Positions 1 to 8,322 of a DNA stretch of 28,570 nt are shown here, one piece after another (position 1 is the stretch's first letter; each line of letters begins with the position of its first letter). Origin of the DNA: JBNJEL01 sp051745835 (lineage in GTDB: Bacteria > Bacillota > Halanaerobiia > Halobacteroidales > Acetohalobiaceae); the NCBI GenBank assembly GCA_051745835.1, contig JBNJEL010000013.1:1-28570 (forward strand), in the 5' to 3' direction. The notes beneath the pieces were generated by a model. That model saw nothing but the letters and a program-made list of their open reading frames with translations, ran no database searches and had not been told where the DNA came from. The position numbers and the translations under genes are program-made.

Positions 1-570
1 CTCCCTACTAAACTTCGCTTCAGAAAAGATAACAAATTCTCCAGTAAAGACCTTTTCCTCTTTGACTGTAGTAATTACACGAATTTTAAACTTATCTTCA
101 TCTCTACTATGTACCTTAGCTTTAGCTATTAATCTCTCTCCTACATAAACTGGACGCTCAAATTTGGTCTCAGTAGAGCCAGTTAGCGCTAAATCAGTAT
201 CAATAATAGCTACAGCTAATGAATTAGCTTGAGCAAAGATATGATGTCCTCTTACAATCTTACTCTCTTCTAATCCCATTGCTTCATTAGTCTGTAAGAT
301 GGATACAGCTGAACAATTTAGTTGCACATCTATTAATTCACCAATAATTTCGGAATTATTAACAGATTTAACCTTAGGGTAAGCTTCTTTAGCTAAATTT
401 TTAACCCTCTTGCGCACCTCAGGAATTCCTAATTCCATTCTATCTAATCTAATAGTCTGAATACTGACATTAAAGATGTCAGCTAACTCACGATCTATTA
501 AGAAAGGGTCTTCTTTAATCTTCTCTTGTAATGCCCTCTGCCGTTCTTGTTTGGACAATTTAACACTCAT
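1..570 (-). CDS. fapR: FapR, fatty acid/phospholipid synthesis repressor (3' end cut by window)
   Basis: The first 190 codons are visible, starting at the ATG at 570 behind GGTGAT; the stop lies beyond position 1. The N-terminus (MSVKLSKQERQRAL) is followed by a helix-turn-helix at residues about 26-45 (DRELADIFNVSIQTIRLDRM) and then, from about residue 75, the hotdog-fold effector domain. FapR binds DNA until malonyl-CoA occupies the hotdog domain, and it controls fatty acid and phospholipid synthesis in Bacillus and relatives. The promoter directly upstream carries a FapR-type operator, so it probably represses itself. In many Firmicutes plsX and fab genes follow, which would be just outside this window (inference). 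Family length is about 190-200 residues, so only a few residues should be missing. Confidence 0.93.
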   Translation of the reverse strand, partial: MSVKLSKQERQRALQEKIKEDPFLIDRELADIFNVSIQTIRLDRMELGIPEVRKRVKNLAKEAYPKVKSVNNSEIIGELIDVQLNCSAVSILQTNEAMGLEESKIVRGHHIFAQANSLAVAIIDTDLALTGSTETKFERPVYVGERLIAKAKVHSRDEDKFKIRVITTVKEEKVFTGEFVIFSEAKFSRE

Positions 571-590
571 TTTATCACCTAGTTTATATC

Positions 591-612
591 TAGTATTAAG
601 ACCAGATACTAA
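591..612 (-). promoter_or_regulatory. FapR operator (autoregulatory)
   Basis: On the minus strand this reads TTAGTATCTGGTCTTAATAC followed by TA. It has TAGTAT/ATACTA inverted arms and closely resembles the B. subtilis fapR operator as I remember it (TTAGTACCTAGTCTTAAT). It lies about 15 bases downstream of the -10 element and upstream of the fapR ATG, where bound repressor would block transcription start or early elongation. Confidence 0.8.
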
Positions 613-626
613 TTTTTACAGTTGAT

Positions 627-655
627 ATTATATATTAAAGTTAATTAAGATTCAA
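627..655 (-). promoter_or_regulatory. Promoter of fapR
   Basis: The minus strand shows TTGAAT (650-655), a 17-base spacer and a perfect TATAAT (627-632), a sigma-A type promoter. The -35 lies just beyond the U-tract of the upstream rpmF terminator, so fapR starts a new transcription unit. Confidence 0.75.
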
Positions 656-660
656 GTAAT

Positions 661-703
661 TTCAAAAAATTAAAAGTCCAGGAGATAACCCCTGAACTTT
701 TAA
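661..703 (-). terminator. Intrinsic terminator of the yceD-rpmF unit
   Basis: A 13-position stem (670-682 with 691-703, one mismatch, 8-base loop) is followed on the minus strand by a T-rich run (ATTTTTTG). It sits right after the rpmF stop codon and before the fapR promoter. Confidence 0.8.
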
Positions 704-720
704 ACTTAAGATCACTTATT

Positions 721-888
721 CTATTTAACAGCCTCTCCCTTATAGTAACCACATTCACCACATACTCTATGAGAAAGCTTAAATTCACCACATTGTTGAC
801 ACTCTACTAAATTAGGAGCATTTAATTTCCAATGTGTTCTACGCTTACGCTTTCTACTCTTCGACGTCCGTTGCTTTGGTACAGCCAT
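721..888 (-). CDS. rpmF: 50S ribosomal protein L32
   Basis: This 55-residue protein begins MAVPKQRTSKSRKRKRRTHW, the basic N-terminus typical of L32, and has two CxxC pairs (C30/C33 and C43/C46) that would bind zinc in this C+ form of L32. The ATG at 888 follows AGGAGGTG at good spacing. It lies 45 bases downstream of the DUF177 gene, the classic yceD-rpmF pair, and shares that gene's promoter. The stop is TAG, with an intrinsic terminator directly after it. Confidence 0.97.
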   Translation of the reverse strand: MAVPKQRTSKSRKRKRRTHWKLNAPNLVECQQCGEFKLSHRVCGECGYYKGEAVK

Positions 889-933
889 TCCTAACACCTC
901 CTTTGAACCGCTAACAAACTATATAACTAATAT

Positions 934-1413
934 TTAATCTAATAATTTCTCTAACTTAGCTAATCTAGGATCAACTGTATGCATAAAACATTCACAATCA
1001 GCTTCATTTAAATTCTGACCACAGTTAGAACATAAACCGGCACAATCATCATCACAGACAGGTTTCATCGGCAGAGAAACCATCACATTATCATCAATCT
1101 CTTTAGTAATATCAATCATGCTCTGGTTATTGATCATCTCTACATCTTCTCTATCTATTTCTTCCTCAAGCTTAACAGTTAGCGGCAACTCAAACTTATC
1201 TAAACATCTACTACAAGCCACCTCAAATTTCAAGTCAATACTGCCTGTAACTAAGAACGATTCATCCGTATTAAATACCTGTAAATTAATTTCAGCTGGT
1301 TCAACTACCTTAAATTCATGCCCTTGCGACTTAATATCGTCAAATTCCTGTTCTAAATTAATCTCTTTAAAAGCACCTAGGTCTTCTCTAATATCGGTTA
1401 CATTAATTTTCAT
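934..1413 (-). CDS. yceD: DUF177 family protein (YceD/YlbN type)
   Basis: A 159-residue member of the YceD/DUF177 family, which almost always precedes rpmF; in E. coli YceD is linked to 23S rRNA and large-subunit metabolism, but its exact role in Firmicutes is unsettled. A central CxxC (C67, C70) is conserved in the family. The C-terminal part has a further Cys-rich cluster (C120, C124, C128, C131, C140, C142) that probably binds zinc. Start ATG at 1413 follows GAGGTG. It has its own strong promoter between it and ackA. Confidence 0.92.
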   Translation of the reverse strand: MKINVTDIREDLGAFKEINLEQEFDDIKSQGHEFKVVEPAEINLQVFNTDESFLVTGSIDLKFEVACSRCLDKFELPLTVKLEEEIDREDVEMINNQSMIDITKEIDDNVMVSLPMKPVCDDDCAGLCSNCGQNLNEADCECFMHTVDPRLAKLEKLLD

Positions 1414-1442
1414 TATAATTCACCTCATGATTGACCATACTA

Positions 1443-1472
1443 ATTATAATACAAGAGCTATTATCTTGTCAA
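1443..1472 (-). promoter_or_regulatory. Promoter of yceD-rpmF
   Basis: The minus strand has a perfect TTGACA (1467-1472), an 18-base spacer and a perfect TATAAT (1443-1448), about 30 bases upstream of the yceD start. It lies only 21 bases after the ackA stop, with no clear terminator between, so read-through from pta-ackA may also contribute. Confidence 0.8.
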
Positions 1473-1493
1473 GAGTTAGCGGTGATTTTTACC

Positions 1494-2690
1494 CTACTGA
1501 GCTACTATTCGCTCTGTATCGCGAGCAATCATTAATTCTTCATTAGTTGGTACTACCATCGCTGTCACATCAGAATCAGTACTACTAATTATCTGTTCTT
1601 CACCGCGCACACTATTCTTATCCTGATCAACTTCGATACCTAAATACTCTAATCCAGTTAAGATCTGTTCTCTAACTTCACTACCATTCTCACCAGCTCC
1701 AGCAGTAAAGATAATTACATCTAGACCGCCTAATTCAGCAGTATAAGCTCCAATATACTTCTTCACTCGTTGACAATAAACATCAACAGCTAATTGAGCT
1801 TTCTCATGTCCTTCTGCTGCAGCATCTTCTATATCTCTAAAATCTCTGCTAACCTTAGAGATACCATACATACCGCTCTCTTCGTTTAGAATCTCATTAA
1901 TCTCATCAGCTTCTAAGTCTTCCTTTTCCATCATAAATGGAATAATAGCTGGATCAATATCACCACAACGAGTTCCCATTACTAAACCTTCTAGTGGAGT
2001 TAAGCCCATGCTGGTATCTATTACTTGACCTCCATCAATAGCAGCTACACTAGCTCCATTTCCTAAATGACAGCTAATTACTTTTAAGTCTTCTACTGAT
2101 TTATCTAACATCTCGGCAGCTCTTTGGGTTACATACTTATGAGAAGTACCGTGGAAACCATAACGACGTACTTGATGTTCTTCATACCATTCATAAGGTA
2201 ACGCATAAACATAAGAAGTCTCCGGCATTGACTGGTGGAAAGCAGTATCGAAGACAGCTACATCAGGAGTTTCAGGCATTAATTCGCGACTAACTCTAAC
2301 CCCTAATAGGTTAGCTGGATTATGTAGGGGAGCTAAATCTTTAACATCTTCAATTCCCTCATAGACCTCATCATCAATTAAAACCGATTCCGAGAACTGC
2401 TCGCCGCCGTGAACAATACGATGACCCACAGCATGAATCTCATCCATATCATCAATAACTCCGTGCTCTTGGTCTAATAAAGCATCAATCACCATCTTAA
2501 TCGCTACATTGTGATCACTAATCTCATCTTTAATCTCTACTTCTTCTTGATTCATCGGCTCATGTTCTAAGACAGAATTATCAATTCCAATTCTATCTAC
2601 TAGTCCCTTAGCTAAAACTATTTCACCATCCATGTCAATTAATTGATACTTTAGTGATGAACTTCCGCAATTTAAAACTAAAATCTTCAT
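1494..2690 (-). CDS. ackA: Acetate kinase
   Basis: AckA interconverts acetyl-phosphate + ADP and acetate + ATP. The 398-residue protein has the family's key segments: NCGSSSLKY at residues 7-15 (Asn7 and the serines), GHRIVHGG, VFDTAFHQSMP (catalytic Asp), YGFHGTSH (His), HLGNGAS (His), GTRCGDIDP (Arg) and TNEELMIARDT near the end (Glu). An ATG 9 bases further upstream (2699) is fused to the Shine-Dalgarno GGAGG, so the ATG at 2690, 9 bases after GGAGG, is the better start. It is 36 bases downstream of pta and surely co-transcribed with it; this is the ATP-yielding end of acetogenic or fermentative acetate formation. Stop is TAG. Confidence 0.97.
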   Translation of the reverse strand: MKILVLNCGSSSLKYQLIDMDGEIVLAKGLVDRIGIDNSVLEHEPMNQEEVEIKDEISDHNVAIKMVIDALLDQEHGVIDDMDEIHAVGHRIVHGGEQFSESVLIDDEVYEGIEDVKDLAPLHNPANLLGVRVSRELMPETPDVAVFDTAFHQSMPETSYVYALPYEWYEEHQVRRYGFHGTSHKYVTQRAAEMLDKSVEDLKVISCHLGNGASVAAIDGGQVIDTSMGLTPLEGLVMGTRCGDIDPAIIPFMMEKEDLEADEINEILNEESGMYGISKVSRDFRDIEDAAAEGHEKAQLAVDVYCQRVKKYIGAYTAELGGLDVIIFTAGAGENGSEVREQILTGLEYLGIEVDQDKNSVRGEEQIISSTDSDVTAMVVPTNEELMIARDTERIVAQ

Positions 2691-2726
2691 TTTTAACATC
2701 CTCCTTATCTTCTTTGATTCATTTAA

Positions 2727-3731
2727 TTAATTATCTTTATAAATTGATTGAACTGCCGTAATAGCACTAACCATTACTATATCTTCAACACTACATCCCC
2801 GAGATAAATCATTAGCTGGTAGTGCTGCACCTTGAATTAACGGTCCATAGGCATTAGCATTAGCTAATCTCTGTACTAACTTATAACTGATATTACCCGA
2901 ATTCAGATCAGGAAAGATTAATACATTTGCCTCCCCACCTAAATTACTTCCCGGAGCTTTACGGTCAGCAATTTCAGGCACTAAAGCAGCATCAGCCTGT
3001 AGCTCACCATCTACTTTTAGATCTGGAGCTTTCTGTTGACAGATCTTAGCAGCCTGCTCCATTTTCTCTGCAGATGGATGCTGAGCACTTCCTTTAGTAG
3101 AGAAGGATAGCATTGCTACCTTAGGTTCTTCGCCAGTTAGACTAGCAAAATTTTCGGCAGAAGCAATAGCAATCTCCGCTAAGTCTTCAGCACTACCTTC
3201 AGGATTAACTCCACTATCAGCAAATAAGATCTTACCTTCTGCTCCATATTCACAATCAGGAATTACCATTAAGAATGAACCTGAAATAATTGAAACATCA
3301 TCAGCAGTACCTAATATTTTAATTACAGCTCTTAAAACATTAGCAGTAGCATTCTCTGCTCCTGCTACCAAACCATCAGCTAAACCTTTCTTAACTAACA
3401 TTGCCCCAAAATTCAACGGTGTTTGAACTTTTTCTACTGCTTCAGATTCTGAAATCCCCTTGTGTTTTCTTAATTTATAATAAGTATTACCAAAATCATC
3501 TAAATTATCAAACTCAGCAGGATTAATTACTTCAACTGCTGAAATATCTACTCCTTCCTCTTGAGCTAACTGATCTATTTGAGACTTATCGCCAAGTAAA
3601 ATAACATTGGCTAGCTCTTCATTTACAATCCTGGGAGCAGCCTTAATTGTACGTCGTTCTGTTCCCTCTGACAAGACTATCGTCTTATCTTCTGACTTCG
3701 CCTGTGCCTTAATCTCTGCTTCAAATCCCAT
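2727..3731 (-). CDS. pta: Phosphate acetyltransferase (short form)
   Basis: Pta converts acetyl-CoA + phosphate to acetyl-phosphate + CoA. At 334 residues it is the short, single-domain form, without the N-terminal regulatory domains of the enterobacterial enzyme. Recognisable segments are the N-terminal KTIVLSEGTERRT, the central VAMLSFSTKGSA and the C-terminal GPLIQGAALPANDLSRGCS, all typical of the PTA_PTB fold. ATG at 3731 follows GGAGGATTGAGTA. It heads the pta-ackA pair and is divergent from tmcAL. Confidence 0.96.
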   Translation of the reverse strand: MGFEAEIKAQAKSEDKTIVLSEGTERRTIKAAPRIVNEELANVILLGDKSQIDQLAQEEGVDISAVEVINPAEFDNLDDFGNTYYKLRKHKGISESEAVEKVQTPLNFGAMLVKKGLADGLVAGAENATANVLRAVIKILGTADDVSIISGSFLMVIPDCEYGAEGKILFADSGVNPEGSAEDLAEIAIASAENFASLTGEEPKVAMLSFSTKGSAQHPSAEKMEQAAKICQQKAPDLKVDGELQADAALVPEIADRKAPGSNLGGEANVLIFPDLNSGNISYKLVQRLANANAYGPLIQGAALPANDLSRGCSVEDIVMVSAITAVQSIYKDN

Positions 3732-3968
3732 TACTCAATCCTCCTTAACTTGTAAATATTATTTATTTAAAATTTATTTAGTAACTTTCTTCACTTAATT
3801 ATTACTACATTATATATGTCTTTCCCTTGTTTTTTGTGCAATTAAGTCAAAGATTATATTTTCAAAATTTAATAACAATTTAGTAATTTCGGTATTGAAG
3901 GATTATAAATCTCAATCTAGAAAAGTAAATTAGAGGTCTTAATTATCTAACTAGGAGGAGATTTGCTA

Positions 3969-5237
3969 ATGAAGGTCGCAGGTATTATAGTGGAGTATAA
4001 CCCTTTCCATAATGGTCATCTCTATCATTTACAGCAATCATCACAACTAAGCCAAGCTGATGCAGTAATTGCGGTAATGAGTGGTAATTTCGTCCAGCGA
4101 GGTAAACCTGCTATAATCGATAAATGGAGTAGAACGAAGATGGCTCTGAAAGCAGGAGTTGATCTGATCTTAGAATTACCACTAGTTTATGCCCTGCGCA
4201 GTGCCGAACACTTTGCTTACGGAGCTATAGAGCTATTAAACAAGACAGAAGTAGTAGATAATCTTATCTTCGGCAGCGAAATAGGTAAGATAGCTCCGCT
4301 ACGTGAGATTGGAGAAGTATTAGCAACAGAGCCGCCTCAACTTTCTCAATTAATTCAAGCACAGCTAGATGATGGTTCATCTTTTCCTCAAGCCCGAGCT
4401 CAAGCATTACAAAAGTATTTCTTAGAAACTGAAACTACATTTGATCATTCACAACTAGCAGAAATTATTAGTAATCCCAACAATATCCTCGGCATTGAAT
4501 ATATCAAAGCATTAGTGAGAACTAAAAGTAAAATCAAACCGCTAACAATCAAACGCTGTGGAGCTGATTATCACCAAACCACAATTAAGGGACAGATTGC
4601 CAGCGCTACTGCTATTCGTAACTCATTATTAAGTAACCGCTCACTATCTAGTGTAAAAAATAGCATTCCTGATTATACTTATAATCTTCTACTACAAGCT
4701 CAAAAAGAAGGTAGAACTCCAATTGCTTTACAAGACTTCACTCTACCCCTATTAACCTTATTAAGACGTACTACCAGCTCCCAATTAACCGCTATCGAAG
4801 ATGTAACTGGAGGACTCGAAAACAGAATCAAAGAGGCTGCTAATAACACAGCCTGTCTAACAGAATTAATTAATAAAATTAAGACTAAACGCTTTACCCA
4901 AACTAGAATCCAACGTATTCTACTCCAGTTCTTATTAGATCTAAACCAAAAACTGCTCCATAAGTTTGACCAAAGCGGGGGCCCTCAATACCTAAGAGTG
5001 TTAGGTTTTAACCAACAAGGACAACAACTACTTTCATTAATTAATAAACAAAGTATTACACCTGTAATCAGCAAAGTCTCTAACCACTACCGTAGTAATT
5101 ATCCTCCTACAACTTTAAGTGAAGAGATGTTAGCTATGGAAGTACGAGCTACCAATCTATATTCTTTAGCCTATAATAATCCTCAGCTACAGATTAGCGG
5201 TCAAGATTATAGACCGCCAGTTATTCTAAAGAAGTAA
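3969..5237 (+). CDS. tmcAL: tRNA(Met) cytidine acetate ligase TmcAL (YlbM)
   Basis: TmcAL activates acetate with ATP to acetyl-adenylate and transfers the acetyl group to C34 of elongator tRNA(Met), forming ac4C. The 422-residue protein opens with GIIVEYNPFHNGHLYHL, containing the HxGH-type nucleotidyltransferase motif (HNGH at residues 15-18), and continues with SGNFVQRGKPA, both characteristic. A TTG at 3963 is in frame, but AGGAGGAG (3953-3960) is ideally placed for the ATG at 3969. It is one of few plus-strand genes here, divergent from pta-ackA, so an acetate consumer lies beside the acetate-producing pathway. Its 3' end overlaps the convergent ylbL gene by 17 bases. Confidence 0.95.
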   Translation: MKVAGIIVEYNPFHNGHLYHLQQSSQLSQADAVIAVMSGNFVQRGKPAIIDKWSRTKMALKAGVDLILELPLVYALRSAEHFAYGAIELLNKTEVVDNLIFGSEIGKIAPLREIGEVLATEPPQLSQLIQAQLDDGSSFPQARAQALQKYFLETETTFDHSQLAEIISNPNNILGIEYIKALVRTKSKIKPLTIKRCGADYHQTTIKGQIASATAIRNSLLSNRSLSSVKNSIPDYTYNLLLQAQKEGRTPIALQDFTLPLLTLLRRTTSSQLTAIEDVTGGLENRIKEAANNTACLTELINKIKTKRFTQTRIQRILLQFLLDLNQKLLHKFDQSGGPQYLRVLGFNQQGQQLLSLINKQSITPVISKVSNHYRSNYPPTTLSEEMLAMEVRATNLYSLAYNNPQLQISGQDYRPPVILKK

Positions 5238-6243
5238 GAAACTCTAGTGCATCATCAATATTACCAACTTTAACTACATCTAACTTGGTAGCAACCTCTC
5301 TAGCAGCCTGATAATTTTTTGCTGGAGCTAAGAAGATATCAACCCCTTGCTTCTCAGCTGCTAATACTTTCTGTTTAACACCGCTAATCTCTCCTACACT
5401 ACCATCTAAAGCAATAGTTCCCGTTCCAGCTATATCTCGACCATAAGTTAAGTCGGTCGGTGTTAAACGATTCAAAATCTCTAAAGTAAACATTAATCCA
5501 GCAGATGGCCCACCAATCTTACCTGACTTAATCTTAATCTCAATTGGAAATTGATAAGAACGCTGATAAGACGAAATTAAGATCCCTAATGAAGCTTGAT
5601 TAGGATTGTTCTCCAACTCTTTAGTTTTAATCTGATACTTCTTAAGTTTACTATCACGCTTAACTGTTACACTAACTTCACTACCAATATCTTGAGCTCT
5701 AATTTCATTAATTAAATCTACTACTAATTCAACCTCTTTATCATTAATACGAGTAATAATATCGCCTGCTTTGAGCTTACCTTGAGCATTACTAACAGCC
5801 AAAATTTTATTTACTTCTGCTCCTTGACCGGTAATCTGTGGTTGATAACCAGCCTGTTTTAAAGCTACAGCTTTAGCTTTAAGTTGGCTCTCTTTCATCA
5901 CTTCCTGCATCATCTCAAAGTACTCCTGTGGTTCTACTCCTTTTGGTAAACTATCTTTAAGTGGTACTAAATTCACCCTATCACTCTCAACTAAAGAATA
6001 ATAGTAATAGTCAAGCAAACTAGCTGGCTCTAACGAAACAGCTGTTAATCTAAATTTTCCTGCTATTTGCCGTGCAGCTAACTTACTTTCCTCTACTTCT
6101 ACTAATGTAGATAACTCTTTAGCTAATCCAGGAGACTCTACGTAATAATCAGTAGGCCAAATCGTTAAAAATAAAATACCTAATAAGATTACTAATCCAA
6201 CTGCTAATGTGCGTTTTAACTTTTCTCTCTTTTCAGTAAACAT
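5221..6243 (-). CDS. ylbL: YlbL/SepM-type membrane PDZ-Lon (S16) protease
   Basis: A 340-residue protein with one N-terminal membrane segment (residues about 11-30), an extracytoplasmic region, a PDZ domain (about 130-210, including KLKAGDIITRIND) and a C-terminal Lon-like S16 protease domain with catalytic Ser247 (GGPSAG) and a Lys at about 290-292 (GVKQKVLAA). SepM and YlbL proteins cleave exported peptides outside the membrane; the substrate here is unknown. A GTG at 6255 lies inside the Shine-Dalgarno AAAGGTGG, so I take the ATG at 6243, which overlaps the rssA-like stop as TAATG, indicating translational coupling. In Bacillus ylbL and ylbM are also neighbours. It has no terminator and runs 17 bases into the convergent tmcAL gene. 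Confidence 0.92.
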   Translation of the reverse strand: MFTEKREKLKRTLAVGLVILLGILFLTIWPTDYYVESPGLAKELSTLVEVEESKLAARQIAGKFRLTAVSLEPASLLDYYYYSLVESDRVNLVPLKDSLPKGVEPQEYFEMMQEVMKESQLKAKAVALKQAGYQPQITGQGAEVNKILAVSNAQGKLKAGDIITRINDKEVELVVDLINEIRAQDIGSEVSVTVKRDSKLKKYQIKTKELENNPNQASLGILISSYQRSYQFPIEIKIKSGKIGGPSAGLMFTLEILNRLTPTDLTYGRDIAGTGTIALDGSVGEISGVKQKVLAAEKQGVDIFLAPAKNYQAAREVATKLDVVKVGNIDDALEFLTSLE

Positions 6244-7034
6244 TAAGCCTTCCACCTTTCAATTATATCTTTAATTTTAGGTAATGCTTGATTAGCTGCT
6301 TCACGCCCCGCTGCTATACATTCTTCAGCACTATCTAAATCCTGCGGAGCTACATGTTCTATCTGCGGTCTAATCAAAACATCTGCTTCTATATAACGCT
6401 TCTCAAATACCTCCTGCTCCATAATTCTTAAAGAAGTTAAGATTACATCAAAGATATTATTGACTTCATTAATCTGACCGCGAGGATTATATCCTACATC
6501 TACCCCAATCTTAATCTCCGCACCTAGATCTTTAACTACATCGGTCGGTACACGATTAAGCACTGCTCCATCAACTAATAATTTTCCATCAAGTTTATAA
6601 GGAACATAGATCCCGGGAATTGAAGTACTAGCTCTAATTGCATCTGCTACTAATCCTTCGGTTAAGACTACTTCTCGGCTCTCTTTAATATTAACTGCTA
6701 CAGCAGCAAAGGGAATTTCAAGTTCCGAAAAGTGCTTATTTTGAGTCAATAACTGTACAAATTCCTTCACCTTTCTACCTGCTATCAAACCTTGACGCGG
6801 CATAGTCAAATCAGTCAGTACATCCCAATCCAATTGACAAGCTAAACGCTCTAAACGATAAAGGTCTATCCCTGCTGCATAAAATCCACCAATCATACTC
6901 CCCGCACTAGTCCCCGCTAAATAATCTATATTGATCTCCGACTCTTTTAATACCTGTAAAACTCCAATATGTGCTGCTCCTTTAGCTGCTCCTGCTCCTA
7001 AAGCCAATCCCACTTTAGGTCTTCTACCTGCCAT
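6243..7034 (-). CDS. RssA/YlbK-type patatin-like phospholipase
   Basis: A 263-residue patatin-family protein with the oxyanion-hole loop GAGAAKGAAHIG near residues 13-24, nucleophile elbow GTSAG (Ser43) and the catalytic Asp in VDGAVLN (Asp155), giving an intact Ser-Asp dyad. These bacterial patatins are presumed lipid acyl hydrolases; their physiological substrate is mostly unknown. ATG at 7034 follows GAGGTGGTATAAA. Its stop overlaps the ylbL start, so the two form an operon; the same YlbK-YlbL pairing occurs in Bacillus, which supports the assignment. Confidence 0.92.
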   Translation of the reverse strand: MAGRRPKVGLALGAGAAKGAAHIGVLQVLKESEINIDYLAGTSAGSMIGGFYAAGIDLYRLERLACQLDWDVLTDLTMPRQGLIAGRKVKEFVQLLTQNKHFSELEIPFAAVAVNIKESREVVLTEGLVADAIRASTSIPGIYVPYKLDGKLLVDGAVLNRVPTDVVKDLGAEIKIGVDVGYNPRGQINEVNNIFDVILTSLRIMEQEVFEKRYIEADVLIRPQIEHVAPQDLDSAEECIAAGREAANQALPKIKDIIERWKA

Positions 7035-7281
7035 TTTATACCACCTCTATAATAGTAATGCCCATCTCTAGTATTAACAACTTCAAATCTTGTATTTATA
7101 TTAAATTAAGAATCAATTATTAAATCTCCTGCCTTTATCTTAAATTATTTTCAATAGAAACTACACTTTACCATATAATTCGACATTTTTTTGGATATTT
7201 TTAATTAGTAAGAAGGATAGTCTACTCTAATCAAGAAGTTATAGTCTAGTAGTTTCCTGCAATCAAAAGGAGTGAACGTTT

Positions 7282-8286
7282 ATGCCAAGCAATAATAATC
7301 AATTATTTAAAGCAGCATTAGAAAATATAGCTAAAGGTATTATTATTACTGACCAGAATAACCAAGTTATCTTTGCTAATCAAACAGCAGAAAAATTACA
7401 GAATCTCTCTCAAACAGAAGTAATAGGAGAAGATATACTTTCTCTTTACTCTGACTCTAATCAAGAGAAAATTAAACAAATTATAAATGCACTACAAAAT
7501 GATGATACAGATAAGTTTACTACTATCATTGATAATCACGATCAAAATAAATACTTAAAGAGTACTTATCTACCGCTTAAAGATAGCTCTAACAACTACA
7601 TTGGTACTTTACAGACTTTAACTGATAGAAACTTTCAAGATAAATTTGCAGAACAAAGCTCCAATTCCCTACATAAATTAGAAGAACAAGTTGACCAGCT
7701 TACTAAACAGCTCCAACAATTATTTATCTCCTCAATGACAAGTCTTGTCAAAACACTCGAAGCAAAAGACTCCTATACTAAAGGACACTCACTACGCGTC
7801 TGTAAAATAGCAACTAAGATAGCTCAATCTAGATATAATGTAGAATCTGAAATAAAGAAGATTAAGTTAGCCGGTAAACTCCATGATATCGGCAAAGTAG
7901 GAACACAAGAGTCCATCTTAAATAAGCCGGACAGCCTTACCAATGATGAATATAATCATATTAAACAGCATCCAATCATGAGCGAGGAAATTCTATCGCC
8001 AATTAAAAGGTTTAAATCAATTACTAAGATGGTTCGCCACCACCATGAAAGATACGACGGCACAGGATATCCTGATCAATTAAGCGGCACTGATATTCCC
8101 GTTGGTTCACGAATAGTAGCAATTGCTGATAGTTATGATGCTATGACCTCTAATCGACCTTATCGTTCTCCGATCAATCCCCAAGATGCTGTCCAGGAAA
8201 TTAAAAGAAATCTAGGTACTCAATTTGATCCTGAATTTGGTAAGATATTCCTAGAGCTATTTAAGGCTGGTAAGATCGAAGAATAA
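7282..8286 (+). CDS. PAS domain HD-GYP cyclic-di-GMP phosphodiesterase
   Basis: A 334-residue cytoplasmic signalling protein. Residues about 5-115 form a PAS domain, 120-150 a coiled-coil linker, and 155-334 an HD-GYP domain with an intact metal site: HSLRVCKIA, LHDIGK (His201, Asp202), HHHERYDGTGYP (GYP at 262-264) and IADSYDAMTSNRPYR. HD-GYP enzymes hydrolyse cyclic-di-GMP, and all signature residues appear present, so it should be active. No membrane segment is visible; the PAS ligand is unknown. ATG follows AAAAGGAGTGAACGTTT. It is transcribed alone, divergent from the patatin gene, and ends at a strong hairpin shared with the convergent NTPase gene. Confidence 0.93.
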   Translation: MPSNNNQLFKAALENIAKGIIITDQNNQVIFANQTAEKLQNLSQTEVIGEDILSLYSDSNQEKIKQIINALQNDDTDKFTTIIDNHDQNKYLKSTYLPLKDSSNNYIGTLQTLTDRNFQDKFAEQSSNSLHKLEEQVDQLTKQLQQLFISSMTSLVKTLEAKDSYTKGHSLRVCKIATKIAQSRYNVESEIKKIKLAGKLHDIGKVGTQESILNKPDSLTNDEYNHIKQHPIMSEEILSPIKRFKSITKMVRHHHERYDGTGYPDQLSGTDIPVGSRIVAIADSYDAMTSNRPYRSPINPQDAVQEIKRNLGTQFDPEFGKIFLELFKAGKIEE

Positions 8287-8296
8287 ATAAAGTAAT

Positions 8297-8322
8297 AAGA
8301 GTCACCAATAAAGGTGACTCTT
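8297..8322. terminator. Shared hairpin between convergent genes
   Basis: A perfect 10-bp stem (AAGAGTCACC with GGTGACTCTT, 6-base AT loop) lies 10 bases after the HD-GYP stop. It includes two bases of the TAA stop of the minus-strand NTPase gene. There is no long T-run on either side, so termination efficiency is uncertain, but its position suggests a bidirectional terminator. Confidence 0.7.

Noticed and set aside
1118..1546. Plus-strand 142-codon open frame antisense to yceD
   Set aside because: It is a Ser-rich shadow of the DUF177 coding region and its promoter, with no recognisable protein features.
7200..7255. Direct repeat ATAGTCTA upstream of the HD-GYP gene
   Set aside because: Short, imperfect repeat in AT-rich DNA, without a known regulator or clear promoter placement.
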